A stretch of DNA of 64,000 bases from CAKVLS01 sp045638465 (GTDB taxonomy: Bacteria; Bacillota; Clostridia; Christensenellales; UBA1242). The stretch lies in NCBI GenBank assembly GCA_045638465.1, contig JAZUBK010000003.1, positions 1 to 64,000 on the forward strand, written 5' to 3'. This document shows positions 52,901 to 59,831 of the stretch, one piece after another. A program made the position numbers and the translations under genes. Each line of letters opens with the position of its first letter. Within the stretch, counting starts at the first letter, position 1. Under the pieces are notes generated by a model. That model made no database searches and had not been told where the DNA came from. It saw only the letters and a program-made list of their open reading frames with translations.

Positions 52901-53267
52901 TGCTATGGTTAAAAAAGTTCAAGCTATCCAAGATGCAAGATTTGAATTCCAAAATGCAGACGAAGCTGCAATCGAACTTCTAAATGAAGGTATTGCTACT
53001 GCAGTTATAGATATGTTACAAACTCTAGAAGAAACAAGAATTGCTAACCAAGGCTATCTAGATATCCTAAACGCAGCAATTTCTAAAGGACTAGAAAATA
53101 AAGTAGAACGTGAAGACGAAATTGCAGTAAAAATGGATGAAACAACTAAGAAACTTTCACTAAACGTTGGCGAAAGAACATTTACTGTTGCTGAAGATGG
53201 TAAAGTAGCAATTTCTCCAAGAGAAGCTACACAAACTGTAGGCGATTCAGAACAATCTCAAAACTAA
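49956..53267 (+). CDS. Large soluble helical protein of the secretion locus
   Basis: 1103 residues, not recognised. No signal peptide or membrane helix; rich in Ala, Glu, Lys and Asp with long predicted helices and coiled-coil stretches (for example 90-160 and 300-350) and more globular parts in the middle (about 420-560 and 690-870). The C-terminus ends in a short beta-like segment (TTKKLSLNVGERTFTVAEDGKVAISP) and a polar tail. It is transcribed from a strong promoter directly behind virB4, with AGGAGGG as ribosome site, and is followed after 14 nt by an 86-residue gene. It could be a cytoplasmic apparatus component or a secreted cargo; neither is shown. Confidence 0.72.
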   Translation: MAKVRLTKKEVLKMFKEVDFLEHFKGTGKTEAEIKELVDSYTVRLNENKQGEAAERSIIDELTSDLGVIFAKDIAAIDKRIVNSAFEAQKVRARIKRTEALKNVFEAARKSFDDAHRPDADKAAADAHTESINVSDAEAAIKAAKEQDKAADSVIEAQKKLIEEKEKAIAKLLDGNGEFNENSDAYKAAIELDKKDYYISQYGKEYIESRGLFERLRRGLKVGADGKVDLSKVKDEAAFAADIEKYVLDQMKTEDATLSEDNLIVVNDNVAKKTPAYKPFNPAVYDANLEHPDHRATVRLSIESMRREIETARARITEAEASKVSAEEKRVEQDAIKAAAEKHHGECLAEVKKFNDLLTDYNKNVAAARQNRLAAGVEISPLEYTRAERLRIAQDILENEIDEANPLLQLAYEGYIANIREQDRIAEKFKSDASEDLEAILQNDFELNDADYMGIALEHYIAEGYGSGRYVADLTKLRSNVNKYFGKYVPDLAKRYDLIRARYTTAANSFDYFAREVLAVDYVGKNRTAEYDETIEEQLKTNAEKIDARVAGQRNRLELLNPDYDRVSRYSKNPTVKDYMALTMLRESLLAEQREAEAKQEPFLKAGMLAEVSRRMVDHIEIAKRNGTIIDIANATQIATETLIPGYDEIYEFARIREIDLTTKEGRDELALLQDEFVAQNVIAQANINDVASVVDFLYTGKTPLQGAEREQFIAEHMTEIADHLKSGEPRLHPTLGGFRKEIDLTNAQTLELSLKELQKHPDRIVTMFKAYGKSGIDVIEENGVLKIATPGQPHVEVAPENIINKDFLISAGMMLEMPSDSSKQCREVATKAPKIDDFIAKREQLCCVKSKGGKDLGILGQASIYVAQEADFDLAKARTELRAIYADPKTLFEFKKANPKVADPKAELKRQYQLAYCELMDRYSEKKQDIAAMMDNSEMAIPVEQRDNNSPLKKDHSEMYDEADIHADKKTQYRGGAARTAAMVKKVQAIQDARFEFQNADEAAIELLNEGIATAVIDMLQTLEETRIANQGYLDILNAAISKGLENKVEREDEIAVKMDETTKKLSLNVGERTFTVAEDGKVAISPREATQTVGDSEQSQN

Positions 53268-53281
53268 AATAGGAGTTTAAT

Positions 53282-53542
53282 ATGTCAAAAGAAATAAACA
53301 TTACGCCTTCTTTTAAGGTAATTAAGTCTGTACTTTTGTTCAAAGAGTATGAGACCAGAGAAGAAGTTCTTAAAGTAGCTCAAACTATGGCTAGAACTGC
53401 AAGAGACAATGAAAAGTTTGACGATAGAACTGCTGCTATATATCTTGAAGCCTTTGAGAGAATCCAAAGTTTGACTTTCCCTCAAATGATGGCTTTGAGA
53501 GAAGTGTTGAAACCTATTGATATGGGCGAAGACGAAGAATAA
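53282..53542 (+). CDS. Small acidic partner of the helical protein
   Basis: 86 residues, unrecognised, mostly helical (KEYETREEVLKVAQTMARTARDNEKF, DDRTAAIYLEAFERIQSL), with an acidic end MGEDEE. It starts 14 nt after the 1103-residue gene with TAGGAG as ribosome site, and shares its transcript up to a strong terminator. Its small size, acidity and tight coupling resemble secretion-chaperone gene pairs, but there is no sequence proof. Codon use is like that of the neighbours. Confidence 0.72.
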   Translation: MSKEINITPSFKVIKSVLLFKEYETREEVLKVAQTMARTARDNEKFDDRTAAIYLEAFERIQSLTFPQMMALREVLKPIDMGEDEE

Positions 53543-53550
53543 TAAAATAA

Positions 53551-53581
53551 AAAAAGAGATGCAAAAACGCATCTCTTTTTT
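53551..53581. terminator. Terminator closing the secretion locus
   Basis: A perfect 12-bp stem AAAAAGAGATGC/GCATCTCTTTTT with a 6-nt loop; the A- and T-rich arms make it usable from both sides. Confidence 0.9.
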
Positions 53582-53650
53582 ACATAACTTAGAAGTATAA
53601 ATGGCATTACGATATATTATTGCAAAATAACAAAAACCGATAAAAACAAA

Positions 53651-53690
53651 AAGAAATACGCTATCTTTTGCGTATTTCTTTTGTTATTTT
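53651..53690. terminator. Terminator of fba (usable in both directions)
   Basis: Stem AAGAAATACGC/GCGTATTTCTT with an 8-nt loop. On the minus strand it is followed by a T5-G-T5 tail. Confidence 0.85.
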
Positions 53691-53751
53691 TTTATAACTA
53701 AATTATTTAATTTTTATCAAATAAACAAGTCATTGTGCATAACTTTATTAA

Positions 53752-54669
53752 TTATTCAGCTTTTCCTTCAGAACCGAAATAACCCATTTTTCCGATAACT
53801 GTTTGTTTTACAGCTTCGATAGCTGCATTTTGATATTTTCTTGGGTCAATGTTTTCTGGGTGGCCTTTCATATGTTCTAAGATTGCAGTGGTGTAGGCAA
53901 GTCTAAGGTCTGTATCTACGTTGATTTTGCAGATGTGCATTTTACTTGCTTTGTTTAGCATATCTTCAGGAATACCTTTAGCGCCTTTGATATTACCGCC
54001 AAGGCTTGTGTATTTTGCTACAACATTTTGGTCTAGGCTGCTAGATCCGTGTAGTACCAATGGAGTAGTTGGTAATAGTTCTTGGATTTTTGTTAGAATA
54101 TCGAATTTAAGTTCGGCATCTCCGCTGAATTTATAAGCACCGTGGCTTGTACCGATAGCTATTGCAAGACTATCTACACCAGTTCTTGTTACAAAGTCTA
54201 GTGCTTGGTCTGGATCTGTATAGCAACTATCTTTTGCATCTACTTGTACATGTTCTTCAATTCCGCTTAGTTTTCCTAGTTCAGCCTCTACGTATACACC
54301 TTTGCTATGTGCATAATCTACAACTTCTTTTGTGATTTTGATGTTTTCTTCATATGGCTTACTTGATGCGTCAATCATAACAGAGTCGCAACCAATTTCG
54401 ATTGCTGTTTTTACAAGGTCTAGACTATCGCCATGGTCTAGATGGAAAAAGATAGGGTATTTTGCTTCTTTTCTAGCTGCAGCTACGATACCTTTTAGGT
54501 ATTCTGGAGTTGCGTATTCGATAGCACCTTTGCTTATTTGAGCAATAACTGGTGATTTAGTTTCGTTGGCTGCTGCAACTATTGCTCTTAGAACTTCCAT
54601 ATTGCAAAAGTTGAATGCTCCAACAGCGTAATTTTTATTTAATGCTGGTATTAAAATGTTTTCTTTCAT
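53752..54669 (-). CDS. fba: Class II fructose-1,6-bisphosphate aldolase
   Basis: 305 residues, normal for the family. It cleaves fructose 1,6-bisphosphate to dihydroxyacetone phosphate and glyceraldehyde 3-phosphate with Zn2+. Motifs: VGAFNFCNMEVLRAIVAAA, the zinc and catalytic region FFHLDHGDSLD, EAELGKLSG, AIAIGTSHGAYK, LVLHGSSSLD and KINVDTDLRLAY. AAGGAG lies 9 nt before the ATG, and TATAAT lies about 25 nt upstream on the minus strand (54693-54698) with a weak -35. Codon bias is strong. With pfkA and gap in the window it covers the middle of glycolysis. It borders the secretion locus, facing it. Confidence 0.96.
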   Translation of the reverse strand: MKENILIPALNKNYAVGAFNFCNMEVLRAIVAAANETKSPVIAQISKGAIEYATPEYLKGIVAAARKEAKYPIFFHLDHGDSLDLVKTAIEIGCDSVMIDASSKPYEENIKITKEVVDYAHSKGVYVEAELGKLSGIEEHVQVDAKDSCYTDPDQALDFVTRTGVDSLAIAIGTSHGAYKFSGDAELKFDILTKIQELLPTTPLVLHGSSSLDQNVVAKYTSLGGNIKGAKGIPEDMLNKASKMHICKINVDTDLRLAYTTAILEHMKGHPENIDPRKYQNAAIEAVKQTVIGKMGYFGSEGKAE

Positions 54670-54792
54670 AAAAATTTTTCTCCTTGTCTAATATTATATA
54701 TGTTTTTATGATTTTTAACTAGCAAATTGAAGTAAAACATTTTTATTTTTTTATATTTTGTATTATAATAAAAGCATAATTGGAGAAAAAAT

Positions 54793-55659
54793 ATGAAAGT
54801 TAGTTATGTTTTTCCTGTAGTTAGCCTAAGTGCTGACGTAAAAGCCTTTTATGAAGAGTTTTCAAACACAAACTTTTTCAAAAAGTACAAAAACAATTAT
54901 GAATTGTTTTTTGTATTAGACAAAGCAAATGAAAATGGTATCAAAGCCGTAAAAAATATGATTAAAACAAACAAAAGCATTAAGCTTTTGGAACTAGAAC
55001 ATGTATTTAATTATGGCACTGCTTTTAGATTGTGTGTTCCTTATATCAAGGGGGATGTTGCTTTGCTTGGCGACATTATGTACAACGACAACGCTGCCGT
55101 TTTTGAAGATATGATGGTAAAACATAAAGCCGGAGCAAATATTGTTCACGTAAAAGAGAAAAAATATGGCTTTAAGGCTTTTGTGGATAAATGTTTTGAA
55201 AAGGTTTATAATTTGTTTGTTAAGTTGTTTACTGGCAAAGAAGATGATAGAGGCCTTCTTTCTATGGGGCTTATGGATTCTTTGGTTATTGATGTTTTGT
55301 CAGAACTTCCTGAAAAATCAAATTTCCTTAGAAACTGCAGAACTTTAGAGGGTGTGGTTATCGATAGTGTAGAGATAGAACCAACAGACAAAAAACACAA
55401 ACCAGAATTCTTTGTTAAAACATTTAGTTTGATTGCATCTATTGTAATGGGTGTTGTATTTATCTTGAGTATCGGTTCTTTGATTACTGTAAATGCAGTA
55501 AAACCAAAGAGTATTATAGCACTCAACATTATATTGTTCTTTGTATTGCTTGTAAGCATATTGTCAATATTTATTATGCTAAACAAACACGTACTTGATG
55601 TTAGAAATGACAACTATTATTCTAACAATTCAGTGGTAGGCAAAACAAATATTAAATAG
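54793..55659 (+). CDS. Glycosyltransferase-like membrane protein with altered active site
   Basis: 288 residues. The first ~190 follow a GT2/GtrB-like GT-A fold (VSYVFPVVSLSADVKAFYEEF, NYELFFVLDKANENG, VFNYGTAFRLCVPYIKGDVALLGDIMYND), and the C-terminus has two membrane helices (about 211-235 and 241-263), as in GtrB/dolichol-phosphate-type enzymes. The usual DADLQDP-type metal motif is replaced by LGDIMYND, so activity is doubtful. GGAG lies 7 nt before the ATG. The M29 aminopeptidase gene follows 8 nt later, suggesting one transcript. Confidence 0.65.
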   Translation: MKVSYVFPVVSLSADVKAFYEEFSNTNFFKKYKNNYELFFVLDKANENGIKAVKNMIKTNKSIKLLELEHVFNYGTAFRLCVPYIKGDVALLGDIMYNDNAAVFEDMMVKHKAGANIVHVKEKKYGFKAFVDKCFEKVYNLFVKLFTGKEDDRGLLSMGLMDSLVIDVLSELPEKSNFLRNCRTLEGVVIDSVEIEPTDKKHKPEFFVKTFSLIASIVMGVVFILSIGSLITVNAVKPKSIIALNIILFFVLLVSILSIFIMLNKHVLDVRNDNYYSNNSVVGKTNIK

Positions 55660-55667
55660 GGGCAAAG

Positions 55668-56786
55668 ATGTTAGACAATAGACTAAAACTTTTAGCAAGT
55701 CAGTTAGTTAGATATTCTTGCAATATCCAAAAGGGCGAAAAACTTTTGATTGAGGCAAGTAATAAAGTAGACGAACATTTCCTTGCGGAAATAGTAAAAG
55801 AAACTTACCTTGCTGGTGGTATGCCTTTTGTAAAGATTTCTTCTAGTATAGTTGGTAGAGCTATGGCTATGCATACAACTGAAGAGAGAGAAAAAGCAAA
55901 GTGCAAATATGATTATCCACAAATGGAAGATATGGACGCATATATAAGCATCGGCGCAGGAAGTTCGTATGAATCTTCTGATGTTCCAAAAGCAATGCAT
56001 GACTTGATTTTGAAACACTATATAGAGCCTGTACATTTTGATAGCAGGGTCAGAAGAACTAAGTGGGTAATTTTATTATACCCAACACAATTAGCCGCTC
56101 AACAGGCAAAGATGAGCACAGAAGCGTTTGAAGACTTTTATTTAAACGTTTGTACACTTGATTATGCCAAGATGGATAAAGCAATGGATCCACTTGCTGA
56201 GCTTATGAAAAAGACAGACAAGGTGCGTATAGTAGCGCCAGGCACAGACCTTACATTTTCTATCAAAGGTATCGGTGCAGTAAAATGTTCAGGTAGATGT
56301 AATATCCCTGATGGAGAAGTTTATTCTGCTCCTGTCAAAGATTCTGTAAACGGAATTATTACTTATAATATTCCCGTTATGTCAGATAATGGCAAAGAGC
56401 ATAATAATATAGTTCTTACCTTCAAAGATGGTAAGATAATCGATGCAAAATCGGATAGTGAAGAGGATATAAACGAAATCTTTAACACAGATGATGGTGC
56501 ACGATATGTTGGCGAATTTGCTATAGGAGTTAATCCTTTTATCGAAAAGCCAATGAAGGAAATTTTGTATGATGAAAAGATCAAAGGATCAATTCATTTT
56601 ACACCAGGTTGTTGTTATGACGACTGTGACAATGGTAATAAGTCTGCTGTGCATTGGGACTTGATACAAATTCAAACCAAACAATATGGTGGTGGAGAAA
56701 TCTACTTTGATGATGTATTAATTCGCAAAGACGGTAGGTTTGTTATAGATGAGCTTATGGGGCTAAACCCAGAAAACTTAATTTAA
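55668..56786 (+). CDS. M29-family metallo-aminopeptidase
   Basis: 372 residues. The thermophilic aminopeptidase family is clear from GEKLLIEASNKVDEHFLAEIV, YISIGAGSSYE, GTDLTFSIKG, CNIPDGEVYSAP (metal ligand Glu), YVGEFAIGVNPFI (Glu), GSIHFTPGCCYDD (His) and AVHWDLIQIQ (His/Asp). Cytoplasmic co-catalytic metal enzyme that removes N-terminal residues from peptides. GGGGC about 7 nt upstream serves as ribosome site. Followed by gap after 23 nt. Confidence 0.93.
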   Translation: MLDNRLKLLASQLVRYSCNIQKGEKLLIEASNKVDEHFLAEIVKETYLAGGMPFVKISSSIVGRAMAMHTTEEREKAKCKYDYPQMEDMDAYISIGAGSSYESSDVPKAMHDLILKHYIEPVHFDSRVRRTKWVILLYPTQLAAQQAKMSTEAFEDFYLNVCTLDYAKMDKAMDPLAELMKKTDKVRIVAPGTDLTFSIKGIGAVKCSGRCNIPDGEVYSAPVKDSVNGIITYNIPVMSDNGKEHNNIVLTFKDGKIIDAKSDSEEDINEIFNTDDGARYVGEFAIGVNPFIEKPMKEILYDEKIKGSIHFTPGCCYDDCDNGNKSAVHWDLIQIQTKQYGGGEIYFDDVLIRKDGRFVIDELMGLNPENLI

Positions 56787-56809
56787 TTATTTTTTAAGGG
56801 AGAAAATTT

Positions 56810-57826
56810 ATGGAAAAAGTAAAAGTTGGTATCAATGGATTCGGAAGAATCGGTAGACTAGTACTAAGAGTTGCTAGTAAGAGAGATGATGTGGAAGTTG
56901 TAGCAATCAATGACCCATTTATCACTGCTGATTATGCAAAATATCTACTAGAATATGATACAGTACATGGCAGATTTGATGGAGAAGTAGCTTACGAAGA
57001 TAACGCCCTAATCGTTAACGGCAAAAGAATCGTAATGTACGCAGAAAAAGACCCTTCAATGATTCCTTGGAAAGATACAGGCGCTGAATATATTGCAGAG
57101 GCTACTGGTAAATTTACATCAAAAGAAGACGCTGAACTTCACCTAAAGGGCGGAGCTAAGAAAGTAGTTATTACTGCTCCTGGTAAAAACGGCGTTCCTA
57201 TGTTTGTAATGGGTGTTAACAACGCAAAATACACAAAAGATATGGTTGTTATTTCTAACGCAAGTTGTACAACAAACTGCCTAGCACCTCTTGCAAAAGT
57301 TATTCACGACGAATTTGGTATCGTAGAAGGTCTTATGACTACAGTTCACGCTACAACTGCTACTCAACTTACAGTTGATGGTCCATCTAAAAAAGACTGG
57401 AGAGGTGGTAGAGCTGCTAGTGCTAATATTATCCCATCTTCTACTGGTGCTGCAAAAGCTGTTGGCGAAGTTATCCCAGAACTAAAAGGAAAACTTACTG
57501 GTATGAGCTTTAGAGTTCCTACAGTTGATGTATCAGTTGTTGACCTTACTTGCAGACTAGCTAAACCTACAACTTACGAAGATATCAAAGCTGCTATCAA
57601 AAAACACAGCGAAACAGATATGGCTGGTATCCTAGGATATACAGAAGATCTAGTTGTATCTAGCGACTTTATCGGTGAGTCAAGAACTAGCGTATTTGAC
57701 GCTCAAGGCGGAATTATGCTTTCTGATACATTCGTAAAACTTATCGCTTGGTATGACAACGAATGGGGTTATTCAAACAAAGTTGTTGACCTTATCGCAT
57801 ACGCTGCTTCAGTTGACAGAAAATAA
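56810..57826 (+). CDS. gap: Glyceraldehyde-3-phosphate dehydrogenase
   Basis: 338 residues. Oxidises glyceraldehyde 3-phosphate to 1,3-bisphosphoglycerate with NAD+ in glycolysis. NAD-binding INGFGRIGRLVLR at the N-terminus, the catalytic Cys in NASCTTNCLAPL, HATTATQLTVDGPSKKDWRGGRAAS, TGAAKAVGEVIPELKGKLTGM and WYDNEWGYSNKVVDL. Highly biased codons, like tuf. AGGGAG is the ribosome site. It may have an unseen promoter within the aminopeptidase gene; a GAAA-loop terminator follows. Confidence 0.98.
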   Translation: MEKVKVGINGFGRIGRLVLRVASKRDDVEVVAINDPFITADYAKYLLEYDTVHGRFDGEVAYEDNALIVNGKRIVMYAEKDPSMIPWKDTGAEYIAEATGKFTSKEDAELHLKGGAKKVVITAPGKNGVPMFVMGVNNAKYTKDMVVISNASCTTNCLAPLAKVIHDEFGIVEGLMTTVHATTATQLTVDGPSKKDWRGGRAASANIIPSSTGAAKAVGEVIPELKGKLTGMSFRVPTVDVSVVDLTCRLAKPTTYEDIKAAIKKHSETDMAGILGYTEDLVVSSDFIGESRTSVFDAQGGIMLSDTFVKLIAWYDNEWGYSNKVVDLIAYAASVDRK

Positions 57827-57844
57827 TAAAATTAAGAATAAGAA

Positions 57845-57876
57845 AAAATACGAAAGAAATTTCGTATTTTTTTTTG
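57845..57876 (+). terminator. gap terminator
   Basis: Stem AAAATACGAAA/TTTCGTATTTT with a GAAA tetraloop and a long T run. Confidence 0.9.
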
Positions 57877-57881
57877 TTAAC

Positions 57882-57910
57882 TTGACTATACACATTACTT
57901 TTGATAAACT
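57882..57910 (+). promoter_or_regulatory. Promoter of the TM2 gene and mnmA
   Basis: TTGACT at 57882-57887, 17 bp, then TGATAAACT with the hexamer at 57905-57910. Confidence 0.6.
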
Positions 57911-57933
57911 ACTTGTGTAAAAGTGAGAAAATT

Positions 57934-58653
57934 ATGGCAAAAAAGATAAAAGAATTTAAAAGATGCCCAAGATGTGACACAAAAGCATTTATTTATCAAG
58001 ATAAATGCAACGCATGTGGGCTTGTATACTCAAGACTTGTAAATGCCTCTAACAAAGAAGCAAAAAAAGCTATAAAAGCAGGTCAAAAGAATAGAGTAAT
58101 ATGTGATAAAACACTACCAAAAGATGTTAACAAATGGAAACTATTTTTCATGTCGTTATTCCTTGGATTTTTTGGTGGACACTTTTATTACGTAGGAAAG
58201 TACAAAACAGGTATTGTTTTTTCTGTATCAGCAATGCTTCTTGCAATCTCTGCAGCGATAGACCCTATTGCATGGGCAACACATTATTTTTGGATGTGGT
58301 TTTTGATTTTGCCTGGTAGTGGTTGCTTAGTGTATTTGGCAGTTAACTGGGTTCAAATTTTGGCTAATAGTTTTAGAGTTCCTATCGCACTAAAAGAAGA
58401 CAATATAGTTGTTGACGAAGATAACAAAAATGTCGATAGTGAAGCGGTGTTAAAAATTGTTGAAGAAGTTTCACAAAAAGTAAAAGAAGACCAAAAGAAA
58501 GAAGAAAAGAAAAAAGCAAAAGAAGAAAAGACTGCTGAAAAAAATAAAGAAACTAGCGATGAAAAAGCAACTGAAAACACAAATGAAAAAGTAGAAGAAG
58601 CAAAACCTACTCGACCTGCAAAAAAATCTCAAAATAAGAAGGCAAAAAAATAA
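57934..58653 (+). CDS. Zinc-ribbon TM2-domain membrane protein
   Basis: 239 residues. An N-terminal Cys4 ribbon (CPRCDTKAFIYQDKCNACG, about 12-30), then a TM2 domain (LFFMSLFLGFFGGHFYYVGKYKTGIVF with the typical GxxxxxYxG pattern), a second membrane pair to about residue 155, and a highly charged Lys/Glu-rich C-terminal tail. Function unknown. I start at the ATG at 57934, giving the ribbon near the N-terminus; AAGTGAG is a modest ribosome site. The stop overlaps the mnmA start (TAATG). Confidence 0.8.
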   Translation: MAKKIKEFKRCPRCDTKAFIYQDKCNACGLVYSRLVNASNKEAKKAIKAGQKNRVICDKTLPKDVNKWKLFFMSLFLGFFGGHFYYVGKYKTGIVFSVSAMLLAISAAIDPIAWATHYFWMWFLILPGSGCLVYLAVNWVQILANSFRVPIALKEDNIVVDEDNKNVDSEAVLKIVEEVSQKVKEDQKKEEKKKAKEEKTAEKNKETSDEKATENTNEKVEEAKPTRPAKKSQNKKAKK

Positions 58654-59732
58654 TGGAAACAGTAGTTGTAGGTATGAGTGGTGGTGTAGATAGTTCTGTT
58701 GCAGCACTTATGCTAAAAGAGCAAGGGTACAATGTTATAGGATTATTTATGCACAACTGGGAAGAAAATGATGAAGACGGTGAATGTACTGCCGCAGACG
58801 ACTGGGAAGATGTAAAAAGAGTTTGTGACAAAATAGGGATTCCATATTATTCTGTAAATTTTGCTGAAGAATATTTAGACAGAGTTTTTAGTGAATTTTT
58901 GAGTGAATATAAAAAAGGAAGAACACCTAACCCAGACGTTCTTTGTAATAGAGAAATTAAATTTGGGCCATTTTTAGAAAAAGCCTTGGTGCTAGGAGCG
59001 GACTATATCGCAACTGGCCACTATGCCAATGTTAGATGTGAAAATGGTTTGTATTATCTTGAAAGAGCAGTTGATGACAATAAAGATCAAACTTACTTTT
59101 TAAACCAATTAAATCAAGCCCAATTATCCAAAGTAATGTTCCCTATAGGAAATATCGAAAAACCTGTTTTGCGTCAAATAGCCGAAGATAACGGCCTTAT
59201 AACCGCAAGAAAGAAGGATAGTACAGGCGTTTGCTTTATTGGTGAACGTAAATTCAAAAAATTTTTGCAAAACTATTTACCAGCAAAATCTGGAGATATT
59301 AAAGATGAAAAAGGCAATGTAGTTGGTCGTCATGAGGGGGTTATGTTTTATACCTTTGGCCAAAGAAGAGGTCTTCATATCGGAGGTATGGCTGGTGGTA
59401 ATGGCGGTAGATGGTTTGTTTATGACAAAGATGTCAAAAACAATGTTTTGTATGTAAGTCAAGGTGACGAAGGTAGATTGTATAGCAGGGCTCTTATTAG
59501 CTATGATATAAATTGGATACCAAAAACCCCTGACGAAAAAGTTTTTACTTGTCTTGCTAGATTTAGACATAGACAACCACTTCAAGAGGTAGAAGTTCAC
59601 CTTCTTGATGATGGCAAAGTAAAAGTTGTATTTAAAGAAAAACAAAGAGCAATAACTCCTGGACAATATGTTGTTTTTTATAACGAAAGAGATTGTCTTG
59701 GTGGTGGAAAAATAGAAGAAGTTATTTTTTAA
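58653..59732 (+). CDS. mnmA: tRNA-specific 2-thiouridylase MnmA
   Basis: 359 residues. Adds sulfur to U34 of tRNAs for Lys, Glu and Gln. Motifs: the PP-loop VVGMSGGVDSSVAALML, the family NWEENDEDGECTAADDWEDVKRV, GRTPNPDVLCNREIKF with the first catalytic Cys, DYIATGHYA, KDQTYFLNQL, KKDSTGVCFIGERKF with the second catalytic Cys, and FYTFGQRRGLHIGG. Translationally coupled to the TM2 gene. A terminator overlaps the stop. Confidence 0.97.
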   Translation: METVVVGMSGGVDSSVAALMLKEQGYNVIGLFMHNWEENDEDGECTAADDWEDVKRVCDKIGIPYYSVNFAEEYLDRVFSEFLSEYKKGRTPNPDVLCNREIKFGPFLEKALVLGADYIATGHYANVRCENGLYYLERAVDDNKDQTYFLNQLNQAQLSKVMFPIGNIEKPVLRQIAEDNGLITARKKDSTGVCFIGERKFKKFLQNYLPAKSGDIKDEKGNVVGRHEGVMFYTFGQRRGLHIGGMAGGNGGRWFVYDKDVKNNVLYVSQGDEGRLYSRALISYDINWIPKTPDEKVFTCLARFRHRQPLQEVEVHLLDDGKVKVVFKEKQRAITPGQYVVFYNERDCLGGGKIEEVIF

Positions 59733-59750
59733 TAAAATAACTTTTTTCTT
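59719..59750 (+). terminator. mnmA terminator overlapping its stop
   Basis: Stem AAGTTATTTT/AAAATAACTT with a 5-nt loop, then a T-rich tail. Confidence 0.8.
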
Positions 59751-59765
59751 TTTTATAGGGGGTTA

Positions 59766-59800
59766 TTTGCTTGATATATTTTTTAGTTTTTTTTATAATA
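59766..59800 (+). repeat. 35-bp direct repeat, copy 1, carrying a promoter
   Basis: Identical over 35 bp to 63783-63817. It contains TTGATA (59771-59776), a 17-bp T-rich spacer and TATAAT (59794-59799), so it is a full sigma-A promoter, placed upstream of the surface-protein gene at 59832. Confidence 0.85.
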
Positions 59801-59831
59801 ATACTATAAATTATAATATAAGGGTATAGGT

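Noticed and set aside
30529..53542. Integrative conjugative element or plasmid
   Set aside because: No relaxase, integrase, replication genes, tRNA target or terminal repeats in 64 kb, and codon use matches core highly expressed genes; kept as a secretion-like locus instead.
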